From positions 806,001 through 870,000 of the forward strand of contig NZ_CP184360.1 in assembly GCF_048595755.1 (NCBI RefSeq): a DNA stretch of 64,000 nucleotides, given 5' to 3'. Within the stretch, counting starts at the first letter, position 1. Every line of letters begins with the position of its first letter. Positions 52,943-61,014 of this stretch are shown piece after piece. The notes below the pieces were generated by a model that searched no databases, was not told where the DNA came from, and was given only the letters and a program-made list of their open reading frames with translations. A program made the translations under genes and the position numbers. The DNA is from Luteococcus sp048595755 (GTDB lineage Bacteria > Actinomycetota > Actinomycetes > Propionibacteriales > Propionibacteriaceae).

Positions 52943-53713
52943 ATGCCGTCCCCCTTCGTGAAGCAGCAGCCGGGAGCACCCCATGGCCTGTTCCGCTGGG
53001 AGGCGCTGGGCCTGGAGTGGCTGGGCCGTGCCACCGCCGATGGCGGGGCCCGAGTGGTGCCGGTGATCGACGTCGACGAGGAGAAGATCGTCGAGCCGCG
53101 CCTGGCGCAGTGTGCCCCCACCCGTGATGCCGCGGAGACCTTCGGTCGGCAACTGGCAGCGACCCACCTCAGCGGAGCCGCAGGATTCGGGGCAGCACCT
53201 GACGGATGGCGTGGTGACGGATTCATCGGTGCTGCCGTCCTGCCGATGCCGCAGCAGCCCCTGCAGCGGTGGGGCGAGTTCTACGCCCACCACCGAGTGA
53301 TGCCCTTCGCGCGGCAGGCCCACGCCTCGGGGTCGTTGGATGATGCCTCGCTGCGACTGGTGGAGGCCGTCTGTGAGCGCCTGGAGTCGGGCGAGTTCGA
53401 CGACGGGCGCCCAGCTGCCCGGATCCACGGCGACCTGTGGGCCGGAAACGTGATGTTCACCCCACAGGGAGTGGTCCTGGTGGATCCCGCGGCGCATGGC
53501 GGGCACGCCGAGACCGACCTGGCGATGCTGCACCTGTTCGGCGCGCCGCTGCTGGAACGGATCCAGTCAGCCTGGGTGGAGGCCTTCGATCCCGAGCCGG
53601 GATGGCGGGAGCGCATCGGTCTGCACCAACTGCATCCGCTGCTGGTACATGCGGTGCTCTTCGGTGGTGGCTACGGCCGTCGGGCGGGCCAGATCGCTGC
53701 TGACTACGCCTGA
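52943..53713 (+). CDS. Fructosamine kinase-family protein
   Basis: A 256-residue protein of the fructosamine/ketosamine-3-kinase family in the aminoglycoside-phosphotransferase fold. The catalytic loop HGDLWAGN (about 162-169) and the metal-binding DPAAHGGHAETDLAM (about 181-195) are exact family motifs. These enzymes phosphorylate the sugar part of glycated proteins or small amines so that the adduct is released. At 256 residues it is a little shorter than the usual 290, the N-terminal lobe being compact. Confidence 0.87.
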   Translation: MPSPFVKQQPGAPHGLFRWEALGLEWLGRATADGGARVVPVIDVDEEKIVEPRLAQCAPTRDAAETFGRQLAATHLSGAAGFGAAPDGWRGDGFIGAAVLPMPQQPLQRWGEFYAHHRVMPFARQAHASGSLDDASLRLVEAVCERLESGEFDDGRPAARIHGDLWAGNVMFTPQGVVLVDPAAHGGHAETDLAMLHLFGAPLLERIQSAWVEAFDPEPGWRERIGLHQLHPLLVHAVLFGGGYGRRAGQIAADYA

Positions 53714-53717
53714 CGGC

Positions 53718-53733
53718 TGCTCCACGTGAAACA
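53718..53733. other. parS-like 16-mer, 14/16 match
   Basis: TGCTCCACGTGAAACA differs at two positions from TGTTTCACGTGAAACA. Intergenic, directly after the kinase stop codon. Confidence 0.4.
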
Positions 53734-53754
53734 CACTGCCGTCGCAGCGACGGT

Positions 53755-54309
53755 TCAGCGCAGGGTGGCCATGGCCTTGGCAGCCGGCACCAGGGTGTCG
53801 AAGAGGTCGTTGATCTCGCCGACCAGCCGCTCGGCGGGCTGGAACTTGCCGTCGGCGAAGTCGGTGAACAGGTTGATGGCCAGGGCATTGCGAATGTCGT
53901 ACATGTTGAAGTTGGCGATGATGTTGCGCCAGTTCTCCACCGACATCACGCCGCCGTTGGCGCCGTAGCCGACGAAGGCGATGGCCTTCTTGCTCCACTC
54001 GTTGCCGAGCACGTCGACGGCATTCTTCAGGGCGGCGGGCACGCCGTGGTTGTACTCGGGGGTGACGAAGACATAGCCGTCGAACTCGTCGATCTTCTTG
54101 CTCCAGGCCTGGATCTCCGGCTCGGGGTACTGCTTGCCGAGCGCGGCGGGCGGGGTGGGGCTGGTCATGAAGGGCAGGTTGTAGTCGGCCAGGTCGAGCA
54201 GTTCATAGGTGGCATCGGTGCGAGTCTCGGCGCGGGCAGCCACCCAGTCACCGACCTGCTTGCCGACGCGGTTCTGGCGGGTGCTTCCGACGATGATGGC
54301 GATCTTCAT
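53755..54309 (-). CDS. NADPH-dependent FMN reductase
   Basis: A 184-residue flavodoxin-like protein. GSTRQNRVGKQVGDWV (8-23) is the FMN phosphate loop, and VFVTPEYNHGVPAALKNAVDVL (about 80-101) is the flavin/dimer region of the SsuE/YhdA family, followed by GYGANGG. It reduces FMN, quinones or azo compounds with NADPH. It appears monocistronic. Confidence 0.91.
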   Translation of the reverse strand: MKIAIIVGSTRQNRVGKQVGDWVAARAETRTDATYELLDLADYNLPFMTSPTPPAALGKQYPEPEIQAWSKKIDEFDGYVFVTPEYNHGVPAALKNAVDVLGNEWSKKAIAFVGYGANGGVMSVENWRNIIANFNMYDIRNALAINLFTDFADGKFQPAERLVGEINDLFDTLVPAAKAMATLR

Positions 54310-54435
54310 GTTGCTCCTGTGGTTGCTCCGGTTGCTGTCTGGGGGCCCTGCGATGGCGAGAAGATGCTTGAACGCTCTACCACTGGGTCTGGTCCATCCT
54401 CTCCCACGGGAACGTGCGGTTGTAGGGTTTCGGGC

Positions 54436-55140
54436 ATGAATCCGCTCTCGGCGTTACTGCGCCCCTTCGCCGTGGCGCAGGGCGAGCGCCTGCTGGGCGA
54501 CCTGGCGGATGTGGAGCTGCCACCCGATGCGCCGCACGGCGTGGCCTCCCCCGCCGGAGGGGCACGAGAGCAGGGCCGCTTCCACCTGGTGCTGTTGGGG
54601 GACGCGACGGCCACCGGGGCTGGGGCTCCTTCCGCAGCGGAGGGCCTGCCGGGCACGGTGGGGCAGACGGTGGCCGATGGTCTGAGGCGTGAGGTCTTGT
54701 GGCAGGTGCTGGCGGAGCCGGGATCCTCGTCGCTGGGCCTGCACGGCCGACTGGTGCAGCAGGTGAGCCCGGCCGCTGATGCGGTGGTGGTGATGGTGGG
54801 CATGCACGACGTCCTGGCCCGCACCTCGCCCCGGGAGTGGCGTGAGCAGCTCGGTTCCTCGCTGGGACTGTTGGCTCGGGTGCCCCGAGTGGTGGTGGCG
54901 GGGTGCCCGCCCCTGGGCCGGGCGCCGAAGTTGTCGTGGCCGCTGACGGCACTGCTGGATGAGGACTGCCGCGCCCTTGATCGGGCCAGTGATCAGGTGT
55001 GCGCCGAGCGTGGCATCTCCTTCGTGGGGCTGCGCGGGCTGGGCACCGCTGCCGACGACTGGGCAGATGATGGCCTGCATCTGGGGCTTGCCGGGCAACG
55101 ACGTCTGGCCACCATGCTCGCCGCCGCGATCCTGGCCTGA
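54436..55140 (+). CDS. SGNH/GDSL hydrolase-fold protein lacking the block I serine
   Basis: A 234-residue protein from ATG 54436. The blocks of the SGNH fold are visible: VLLGDATATGAG (block I, 52-63), a glycine block, GMHD (block III) and DDGLHLG with the C-terminal Asp-His. In block I the usual GDS reads GDA, so the nucleophile is Ala57; nearby Thr58 or Thr60 are the only hydroxyls. It may be a pseudo-enzyme or use another residue. It is convergent with the Tad regulator gene with only three bases between them. Confidence 0.75.
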   Translation: MNPLSALLRPFAVAQGERLLGDLADVELPPDAPHGVASPAGGAREQGRFHLVLLGDATATGAGAPSAAEGLPGTVGQTVADGLRREVLWQVLAEPGSSSLGLHGRLVQQVSPAADAVVVMVGMHDVLARTSPREWREQLGSSLGLLARVPRVVVAGCPPLGRAPKLSWPLTALLDEDCRALDRASDQVCAERGISFVGLRGLGTAADDWADDGLHLGLAGQRRLATMLAAAILA

Positions 55141-55143
55141 GCC

Positions 55144-58086
55144 TCAGGCGTGCCGGACGCGGCGGCGCCCCTCCATCACCTCCTGCATCAGGGTGACGGT
55201 CTCGTCGCGCAGATCGACGCCCAGACCGCGAGCGTGACGGGTGAGCTGCAGCACCAGGCGTTCCACCTCGAGCCGGTTGCCCGCCTGGTGCTCGGTGCGG
55301 ATGCGGGCCTGCATCAGCAGCTCGTCGTGGGGCGCCGCGGCCAGTGCCCGTGCTGCTGCCCACCGGGCCAGGTCGAGATTGTGCAGCTGTAGGGCACGCT
55401 CGGTGAGCACTACTCCGACGTCGCGGATGACCGAGACCATGTCGGTGCGCAGCGCCTCGGCCCAGTGCCACTGCCCGGGCGCGGTGTCCGCCAGCGGCGC
55501 TCCCCTGACCAGTTCGAGGGCCTCGGTCAGGGCCTCCGTCGAGGTGCGGTTCACTCCCGAAGCGATGAGCAGCTGCAGATGCTCCCAGTCTGTGTCGACC
55601 CCCGGGTGGAGCTGGATCCGGCCCGAGTAGGCGTCGGGAAGGTAGGGCTGACCGTCGGGGTCACTGCCCAACCAGTTGCGCAGGCGGCTCATGTTGGAGC
55701 GGCGGGTGCCCTCGGCCACCATCAACTCACGCGACATGGTGGTGGAGGTTCGGCCGGGATTCTGGTGGATCCAGGCGCAGTACTCGATGCACTGGCGCCG
55801 GGCGCGGCTCGGTTCCGCGCCGCGACAGCCGTGCAGTTCCACTGGCCCCAGCAGCAACAGGGTGGGATGGAGGCTGCCAGAGGTCTCCACGGATATCTCC
55901 TCGTCGTGGTTGGGGGCGGGCCGGCGCGGCTCGATCAGCGCAAGGTTCGGGGGAAGGTCGTCGTCGTGGCACCACCACGGTGCGGGCGTGGTGGCTTGGC
56001 CGGTGGTCTTGAACAGCTCCACCAGGGCACGTCGCGCCTCGGGATCCACATGGTGGGGTCGGAAGTCGCAGCCATCGCTGCGCCTGTGGGCCCGGTCTGC
56101 GTCACGGACGTCGATGTGGTCCCCGGCCATCGCCTGGTCGTCGCACCGGATGAGCATGCTGATCCCCAGCGGCGCACCATCCAGGATGTGCTTGACGCGC
56201 TCCCACACAGCCGTCTCCGGCGCACTGGCCAGGACGAAGACCTCGGGTGCCCAGGCCTCTCCGAGCTCTGGGTCCTGACGCAGCTCGGGCACCGTCCTCG
56301 AGCGGCCACCGTCGCTCATCCTGGCCCGCCCCAGGGCGACGCGCCTCCTCACGGCCACACGCTCCAGCGCCTCCAGTGCCTGGTCGTGACCCGGCATGAC
56401 CACGACTCCGGGCTCTTCCAGACTCGCCATCCAGGGCAGGTCACCCACGATGGTGACCCGGCTGTCGGCCGACCAGGGGTGCAGCGCCAGTCCGGTGACC
56501 GTCGCGGCCAGCAGGCCGTCGGCCACCTCGGGATCCCCACCGACGGTGGTGGTCACCGCCGCTTCCAGGTCGTGCAGCACCGGTTGGCCTTGCTCGTCGA
56601 CTCCCAACAGGATCGCCGCGGGGGGTGCCGCGGCGGGTTCGGGCGCCTCGTCCGCAACCATGGCCAGAGCCGCCTCGAAGCGTTGGTTCTCCTTGGATGG
56701 TTCGGGCAGCCGACGCCCCAGCCCCCGCTGCAGCAGCTGCCCCCGTCGTCGGGCGGCCAGTGCACCAGCCAGGCCCGCGGCCAGCAGCACCCCCAGCCCC
56801 GCACGCACGGCATGGGTCAGCAGATCCGTCGGGGCCGACGTCAGTTCTGCCTCGGGAAGGCCCTCGTCTGGCGCCGTCGTGGCTTCGGTATGACCAGTCG
56901 GCTGCGGCCGGACGGTCGTCGCTGGCGCTTCGGGCAGGACGTGCCCGGATTTCTGGGCACCCGTCTCCGGGGGAGGCGCAGCTGCTGCCTGATCCGGCTC
57001 GGCGGCTGCAGTGGCTTGGGACGCGGCGTCCGCATCCGCTGGCGGATTGCTGGTGGACTCCCGGTGCTCGGCTGCACGCTCTTCCTCCGCGGTTACCGTC
57101 GGGAGTCTCAGCCGCCACCCCGCCTCGATCCGGTCGGGGTCGACGACGAGGTCGCGGTTCGCCGCACGAAGTTCCGGCCAGCGGCTGGCCTCTCCGAGAT
57201 GTCTGGACGCCAGTCCACTGAGGGTGTCACCGGCGCCGACCGTCACGTGGGGAGAGGACTCCTCCTCGGGGGTCGCCATCCCTTCGGGAGCGGGTGCGGG
57301 CGGCGCCACCAGGCCGGGGAGCACGAGCCGCATCCCCACGGCAAGCACCGCCGCCGGATCCAGACCATTGGCGCGAGCGATCCGACGCCACTGCGTTCCG
57401 TCGCCGTAGTGCCGCTCGGCGATCGTCCACAGGTCATCACCTGACACCACCTCGTGTTCCCGTTCTGCAGGCCGGGACTCAGGGGCGGCACGGGTTCCTG
57501 CCGTCGACGCGGTTGCGCTGGTGCCAGCCGCTGCACCGGTTGGGCGACCTCCCGGGCTCTCGCTTGCCGCCGGCACGTGGGACCTGCCGTGCCCGCCAGT
57601 GACTGTCGGCTGCGCTCCGTTCGGGGCTTGCGTCTCGGGGGACGGCTTGCTTCCAGGTGACGAGACCTCGGCTCCGGTCGGCGATCCGGAAGCCTGCTGG
57701 GCACCCTCTCCTGCAGGTGCAGGCGTCGGGGCGGGAGATGCTGCCGCGGTGCCGAGACCGAGCATCGAGACCGCGGCCAACACCAGCATCGCCACCAGGG
57801 GCTGCAGTGCCGAAGTGCCCGGGATCCTGACCCGCAGCCGTTCACGGGTGAGCACTGCGACCAGCTCGGCAACCACCGAGCTGGTGAAGACTGCCCATGC
57901 CATCCATCCGGCCAGCGTCATGGCGGCCAGCAACACACCGCCGGTGTCGGGCAGCACCAGCAGGTTGGACCAGTCCAGTCCGCGCAGGGCTCCGAGCTGC
58001 CCCACCCGCAGCAGCAGCCACGGTGTTCCCAGCACCAGTACGCACAGTGCCAGCAGCGCCGCCGTGCCCTTCACCTGTCGCGTCAT
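55144..58086 (-). CDS. LysM and BTAD domain regulator of the Tad locus
   Basis: A 980-residue membrane protein. Two or three helices occupy residues 5-115, then a Pro/Ala/Ser-rich linker. Two LysM domains follow (HEVVSGDDLWTIAERHYG near 215-260 and VTVGAGDTLSGLASRHLG near 290-340), another disordered linker, one more helix near 455, and a large soluble region. The C-terminal 250 residues hold a winged-helix-like and bacterial transcriptional activator (BTAD) domain (RSNMSRLRNWLG, DTDWEHLQLLI, LEVERLVLQLTRHARG). It may sense the cell wall and control transcription. Its start overlaps the tadF-like stop by 4 bases, so it is part of the operon. Confidence 0.86.
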   Translation of the reverse strand: MTRQVKGTAALLALCVLVLGTPWLLLRVGQLGALRGLDWSNLLVLPDTGGVLLAAMTLAGWMAWAVFTSSVVAELVAVLTRERLRVRIPGTSALQPLVAMLVLAAVSMLGLGTAAASPAPTPAPAGEGAQQASGSPTGAEVSSPGSKPSPETQAPNGAQPTVTGGHGRSHVPAASESPGGRPTGAAAGTSATASTAGTRAAPESRPAEREHEVVSGDDLWTIAERHYGDGTQWRRIARANGLDPAAVLAVGMRLVLPGLVAPPAPAPEGMATPEEESSPHVTVGAGDTLSGLASRHLGEASRWPELRAANRDLVVDPDRIEAGWRLRLPTVTAEEERAAEHRESTSNPPADADAASQATAAAEPDQAAAAPPPETGAQKSGHVLPEAPATTVRPQPTGHTEATTAPDEGLPEAELTSAPTDLLTHAVRAGLGVLLAAGLAGALAARRRGQLLQRGLGRRLPEPSKENQRFEAALAMVADEAPEPAAAPPAAILLGVDEQGQPVLHDLEAAVTTTVGGDPEVADGLLAATVTGLALHPWSADSRVTIVGDLPWMASLEEPGVVVMPGHDQALEALERVAVRRRVALGRARMSDGGRSRTVPELRQDPELGEAWAPEVFVLASAPETAVWERVKHILDGAPLGISMLIRCDDQAMAGDHIDVRDADRAHRRSDGCDFRPHHVDPEARRALVELFKTTGQATTPAPWWCHDDDLPPNLALIEPRRPAPNHDEEISVETSGSLHPTLLLLGPVELHGCRGAEPSRARRQCIEYCAWIHQNPGRTSTTMSRELMVAEGTRRSNMSRLRNWLGSDPDGQPYLPDAYSGRIQLHPGVDTDWEHLQLLIASGVNRTSTEALTEALELVRGAPLADTAPGQWHWAEALRTDMVSVIRDVGVVLTERALQLHNLDLARWAAARALAAAPHDELLMQARIRTEHQAGNRLEVERLVLQLTRHARGLGVDLRDETVTLMQEVMEGRRRVRHA

Positions 58087-58550
58087 GGTGTCCTCTCCCT
58101 GAATGTGTCGAGCCGATGCGTGCCTGCCGCCCGTACCCGCCAGTGGCCCGGCAGTCCCGGTGCCACCAGGTCGTCCAGTGGCACCTGGCATGAGATCGCC
58201 ACCCGGACGTCGGCCGTCGATCCGCTGGGGCGCAGGAAACCCGAGGTGTCCACGTCGACGGCGGCCGGCTCGCACGACAGGCCAAAGGCGTCGAGGTTGG
58301 CGGCGGCCACCCGTTCGGCGCGCAGCCGGGCCGCCCCACCGCTGCGTTCCAGGGTGGCGGCTCGAGCTGCTGCGCCGGCCGCATCCACCACCTGCGTGCG
58401 AGCCGACCACAACCGCCATCCCGCGACCAGGACGCCGAGGACCAGCACCAGCGCCGGAACCAGCACCACGACCTCGATCGCCGCGGCGCCCCGCTGGTTC
58501 CTGCCCCGCTGGTTCCTTCCCTGGCTCCGGCGCCGCCACCGACCTGTCAT
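58083..58550 (-). CDS. TadE/TadF-like pseudopilin
   Basis: A 155-residue membrane protein. After a basic start, QRGAAAIEVVVLVPALVL shows the Tad pseudopilin pattern: Gly at the cleavage point, Glu at +5, then a hydrophobic helix. The rest is extracellular with two cysteines. TadE-type pseudopilins are processed by the prepilin peptidase and are needed for Flp pilus assembly. It overlaps both neighbours by 4 bases. Confidence 0.83.
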   Translation of the reverse strand: MTGRWRRRSQGRNQRGRNQRGAAAIEVVVLVPALVLVLGVLVAGWRLWSARTQVVDAAGAAARAATLERSGGAARLRAERVAAANLDAFGLSCEPAAVDVDTSGFLRPSGSTADVRVAISCQVPLDDLVAPGLPGHWRVRAAGTHRLDTFRERTP

Positions 58551-58939
58551 GACTCCTCCCGGGGCATGACGGCCCGTCCGTTGACCTGGGTGGGGCCGAT
58601 GTCCCAGAAGGTGTCGACCCTGGCTGCCACCTGCACCGTGATGTCGGCATCCCGGTCGACGCTGATCCGGACGTCGCGCAGGCCGCCCTGCTCGGCCACG
58701 TCTCGTGCCACCTGACTGGCGACGTTGGCGTGGGCCCCTGCCAGTGCCTGCGCCTCGGCTCCCGCCAGCGCTGCGGCAGCCGCCACGCTGCGGCCGTACA
58801 GCACGATCGCGGCCTGCACCACGCCCAGCACCATCAGCATGAGCAGCGGCAACAGGATGGTCCACTGGACGGATTCGGACATGCCTCGTTGGTCGCGCAC
58901 GCGCAGGCACCGACCGACCGGCATCACGGCAGAGGGCAT
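58547..58939 (-). CDS. tadE: TadE-like pseudopilin
   Basis: A 130-residue protein from the start at 58939. QRGMSESVQWTILLPLLMLMVLGVVQAAIVLYGRSVAAAAALAGA is the TadE-like helix; Glu is at +3 after the Gly instead of +5. The C-terminal part (ISVDRDADITVQVAARVDTF) is predicted to be extracellular strands. It lies directly before the second pseudopilin gene. Confidence 0.83.
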   Translation of the reverse strand: MPSAVMPVGRCLRVRDQRGMSESVQWTILLPLLMLMVLGVVQAAIVLYGRSVAAAAALAGAEAQALAGAHANVASQVARDVAEQGGLRDVRISVDRDADITVQVAARVDTFWDIGPTQVNGRAVMPREES

Positions 58940-58944
58940 GGCGT

Positions 58945-59136
58945 CTACTTGGGCATGTTGGACTGCACGTACTGGGTGACCGCGGTGACGACGATGACTG
59001 CCACCGCGACCGCTCCGGCGAGCAGGACGGCGTTCTCGGTGGACTGGGACAGACCACGCTCGTCGCGGCGGACGAGGGCGGCCTCGGTGGGATTGAGCAG
59101 CTGGACGACGAGTCCAATCAGGGCGGAGATGTTCAT
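58945..59136 (-). CDS. flp: Flp-type major pilin
   Basis: A 63-residue prepilin. The start at 59136 follows AAAGGA. DERGLSQSTENAVLLAGAVAVAVIVV carries the processing site after Gly, with Glu at +6, and a 22-residue helix. The mature pilin is about 35 residues, as small as other Flp pilins. It forms the shaft of the Tad pilus. Confidence 0.85.
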   Translation of the reverse strand: MNISALIGLVVQLLNPTEAALVRRDERGLSQSTENAVLLAGAVAVAVIVVTAVTQYVQSNMPK

Positions 59137-59213
59137 GTCGGGTCCTTTCACCAACAGTGTGTGCATCGGGTTTCACTTGTCCACAGCCTGTGGACAACGC
59201 TCGGAGAGTGGGC

Positions 59214-60131
59214 TCATCCCGCCACTCCGAGCAGCTTGAGGATCGGTGGGGCCAGGAAGGTGAGGCCGAAGACCACCGAGGGAATGACCATCCAGACGGT
59301 CATGCGTTCCGAGATCTCCTGGGCGGTGAGCTTCTCCGCCATCAGGTGCGAGTCACGCAGCTCCTTGACTCGAGCACGCAGGGTGTCGGCCAGCGCCGCG
59401 CCCTGCTCGTCGAGTCGCATCACGTCGGCCATGTCGGCGATCGCCGGCAGTTCCAGTTCCTGTGACAGGCGCCGCAATTCGTTCCACGGCGGGCGTTGCT
59501 CCAGCCGCGCACGTTCCACGGCGCCCCGCAGACGGACGAACAGCGGCACCTCCGAGACCGAGGCGGCGGCCATCATGGCCTGGCTCGACGAGGAGTTGGC
59601 CAGCCGTTCCAGGGTGACCAGGTCGAAGAAGGTGTGCAGCGCCTCCCCCGCGTCCGCCTGCACCGCGCGGCCGCTGCGGTGCAGCGAGATGTCGGGCCAG
59701 AACCAGCCCAGCGTCGCTGCTCCCAGCGACAGCACCAGCGGCACCGGCGCCACCACTCCGGTGAGCCCGAGCACGATGGCGCTGAGCACCAGTGGGGCAG
59801 CCAGCCCCACGCTGGTGAGAATCAGCTTCTCGGCGAAGAAGTCACCAATGGATCGACCGCGCAGCCCCAGGACACGCCGGGTACGGTCCGACAGCGGCAG
59901 GCGCAACCGGGTGAAGGCCCAGGCCCCCAACCGGCTCAACGGATCCTCGTCGCTGACGGCAGTCGACCACCCAGTGATGCTCCCCCTCGCGGCTGGATCG
60001 CGCTCGGCCAGCGCGGCCAGGGCATCGTCGAGCCGGGGTGGCCGGGAGCGCAGACCGGTCAGCACCAGGAACACGCCTGTGGCCAGGACCGTGCCGCAGA
60101 AGGCCACGAGGACCAGGGTCATGTCACGCAT
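59214..60131 (-). CDS. tadC: Tad pilus platform protein TadC (type II secretion F family)
   Basis: A 305-residue T2SSF-domain membrane protein with four main helices and a cytoplasmic GspF-like domain (about residues 145-260). VTLERLANSSSSQAMMAAASVSEVPLFVRLRGAVERA is the recognisable helical core. With TadB it forms the inner-membrane base on which TadA drives pilin assembly. It overlaps tadB by 8 bases. Confidence 0.89.
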   Translation of the reverse strand: MRDMTLVLVAFCGTVLATGVFLVLTGLRSRPPRLDDALAALAERDPAARGSITGWSTAVSDEDPLSRLGAWAFTRLRLPLSDRTRRVLGLRGRSIGDFFAEKLILTSVGLAAPLVLSAIVLGLTGVVAPVPLVLSLGAATLGWFWPDISLHRSGRAVQADAGEALHTFFDLVTLERLANSSSSQAMMAAASVSEVPLFVRLRGAVERARLEQRPPWNELRRLSQELELPAIADMADVMRLDEQGAALADTLRARVKELRDSHLMAEKLTAQEISERMTVWMVIPSVVFGLTFLAPPILKLLGVAG

Positions 60132-61014
60132 CGCCCACCGCCCCGGGGACGGGTGCGGCCAGTGGCCGCAGGATGCGTTCGCGTCGTCGTGGCCGGGTGA
60201 TGTTGCGCATCACGACCAGTGATCCCGCATAGGACAGCAACAGTGAGCCCAGCACCACCTGCCCGATCGGGCTGCGGTAGGGGGCGAAGAAGTGCGGTTG
60301 CATCAGCATGGCCAGCCCCAGCGCGACGACGCTGATGAGGGTCACCTGACGCACCACGACGCGGGGCTTGGCACGTTCGGCCTCGATCTCGCGCAGGGCT
60401 CGCAATCGTGACTGGATGGAGTCGGCCAGTTCACCGAGGGTGGTGGCTGCGCCCACTCCACCGCGACGCGCGGACAGCACCAGGGCCGCGATCACCGCAT
60501 CGGCGTCGGGACTGTCAAGGTCGTCGGCCAGCGCGAGCAGGGCTTCACGAGAGGTCCACCGGGAATCCAGCCTGACCACCATGAGTTGTACCGGCCCTCG
60601 GATGCGCTCGGGTGCCTGGCCCGCCGTGGCACGGATGGCGTCGGTCACCGACTTGCCGGTGGGCAAGGATGCGGCCAGTGCCCGCACCCAACGATCGAGG
60701 GCCTCGAGCACCTCGACGTCGCGGTTGGGTGGGTCGGACAGCAGCGCGGGCAGCCCCAGGGTGAGCAGTGGCACGAGGACCAGGAGCACGGGCCAGCCCG
60801 TCAGCAGGAAGGCGATGACGGTCAGGACCGCGGCAGCGACGAGGTGGATGCGCTGTCGGCGGGTGCGCCGCCGCCACATCCTTTCCACAGTTGTCCACAG
60901 GCTTGTGGACTTGGCTGTGGACAACTCTCTGGGACGGCGGAGAAGGCCCTCCGCAAGCAGCAGGAATCCTGCCACCACGCAGAATCCGCAGATTCCTGCC
61001 AGGACGGGAGTCAT
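60124..61014 (-). CDS. tadB: Tad pilus platform protein TadB (type II secretion F family)
   Basis: A 296-residue T2SSF protein. LDRWVRALAASLPTGKSVTDAIRATAGQAPERIRGPVQLM is the start of the GspF domain, followed by LDSPDADAVIAALVLSARRGGVGAATTLGELADSIQSRLR. Helices flank it on both sides. Start overlaps the tadA stop by 4 bases. Confidence 0.89.
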   Translation of the reverse strand: MTPVLAGICGFCVVAGFLLLAEGLLRRPRELSTAKSTSLWTTVERMWRRRTRRQRIHLVAAAVLTVIAFLLTGWPVLLVLVPLLTLGLPALLSDPPNRDVEVLEALDRWVRALAASLPTGKSVTDAIRATAGQAPERIRGPVQLMVVRLDSRWTSREALLALADDLDSPDADAVIAALVLSARRGGVGAATTLGELADSIQSRLRALREIEAERAKPRVVVRQVTLISVVALGLAMLMQPHFFAPYRSPIGQVVLGSLLLSYAGSLVVMRNITRPRRRERILRPLAAPVPGAVGDA

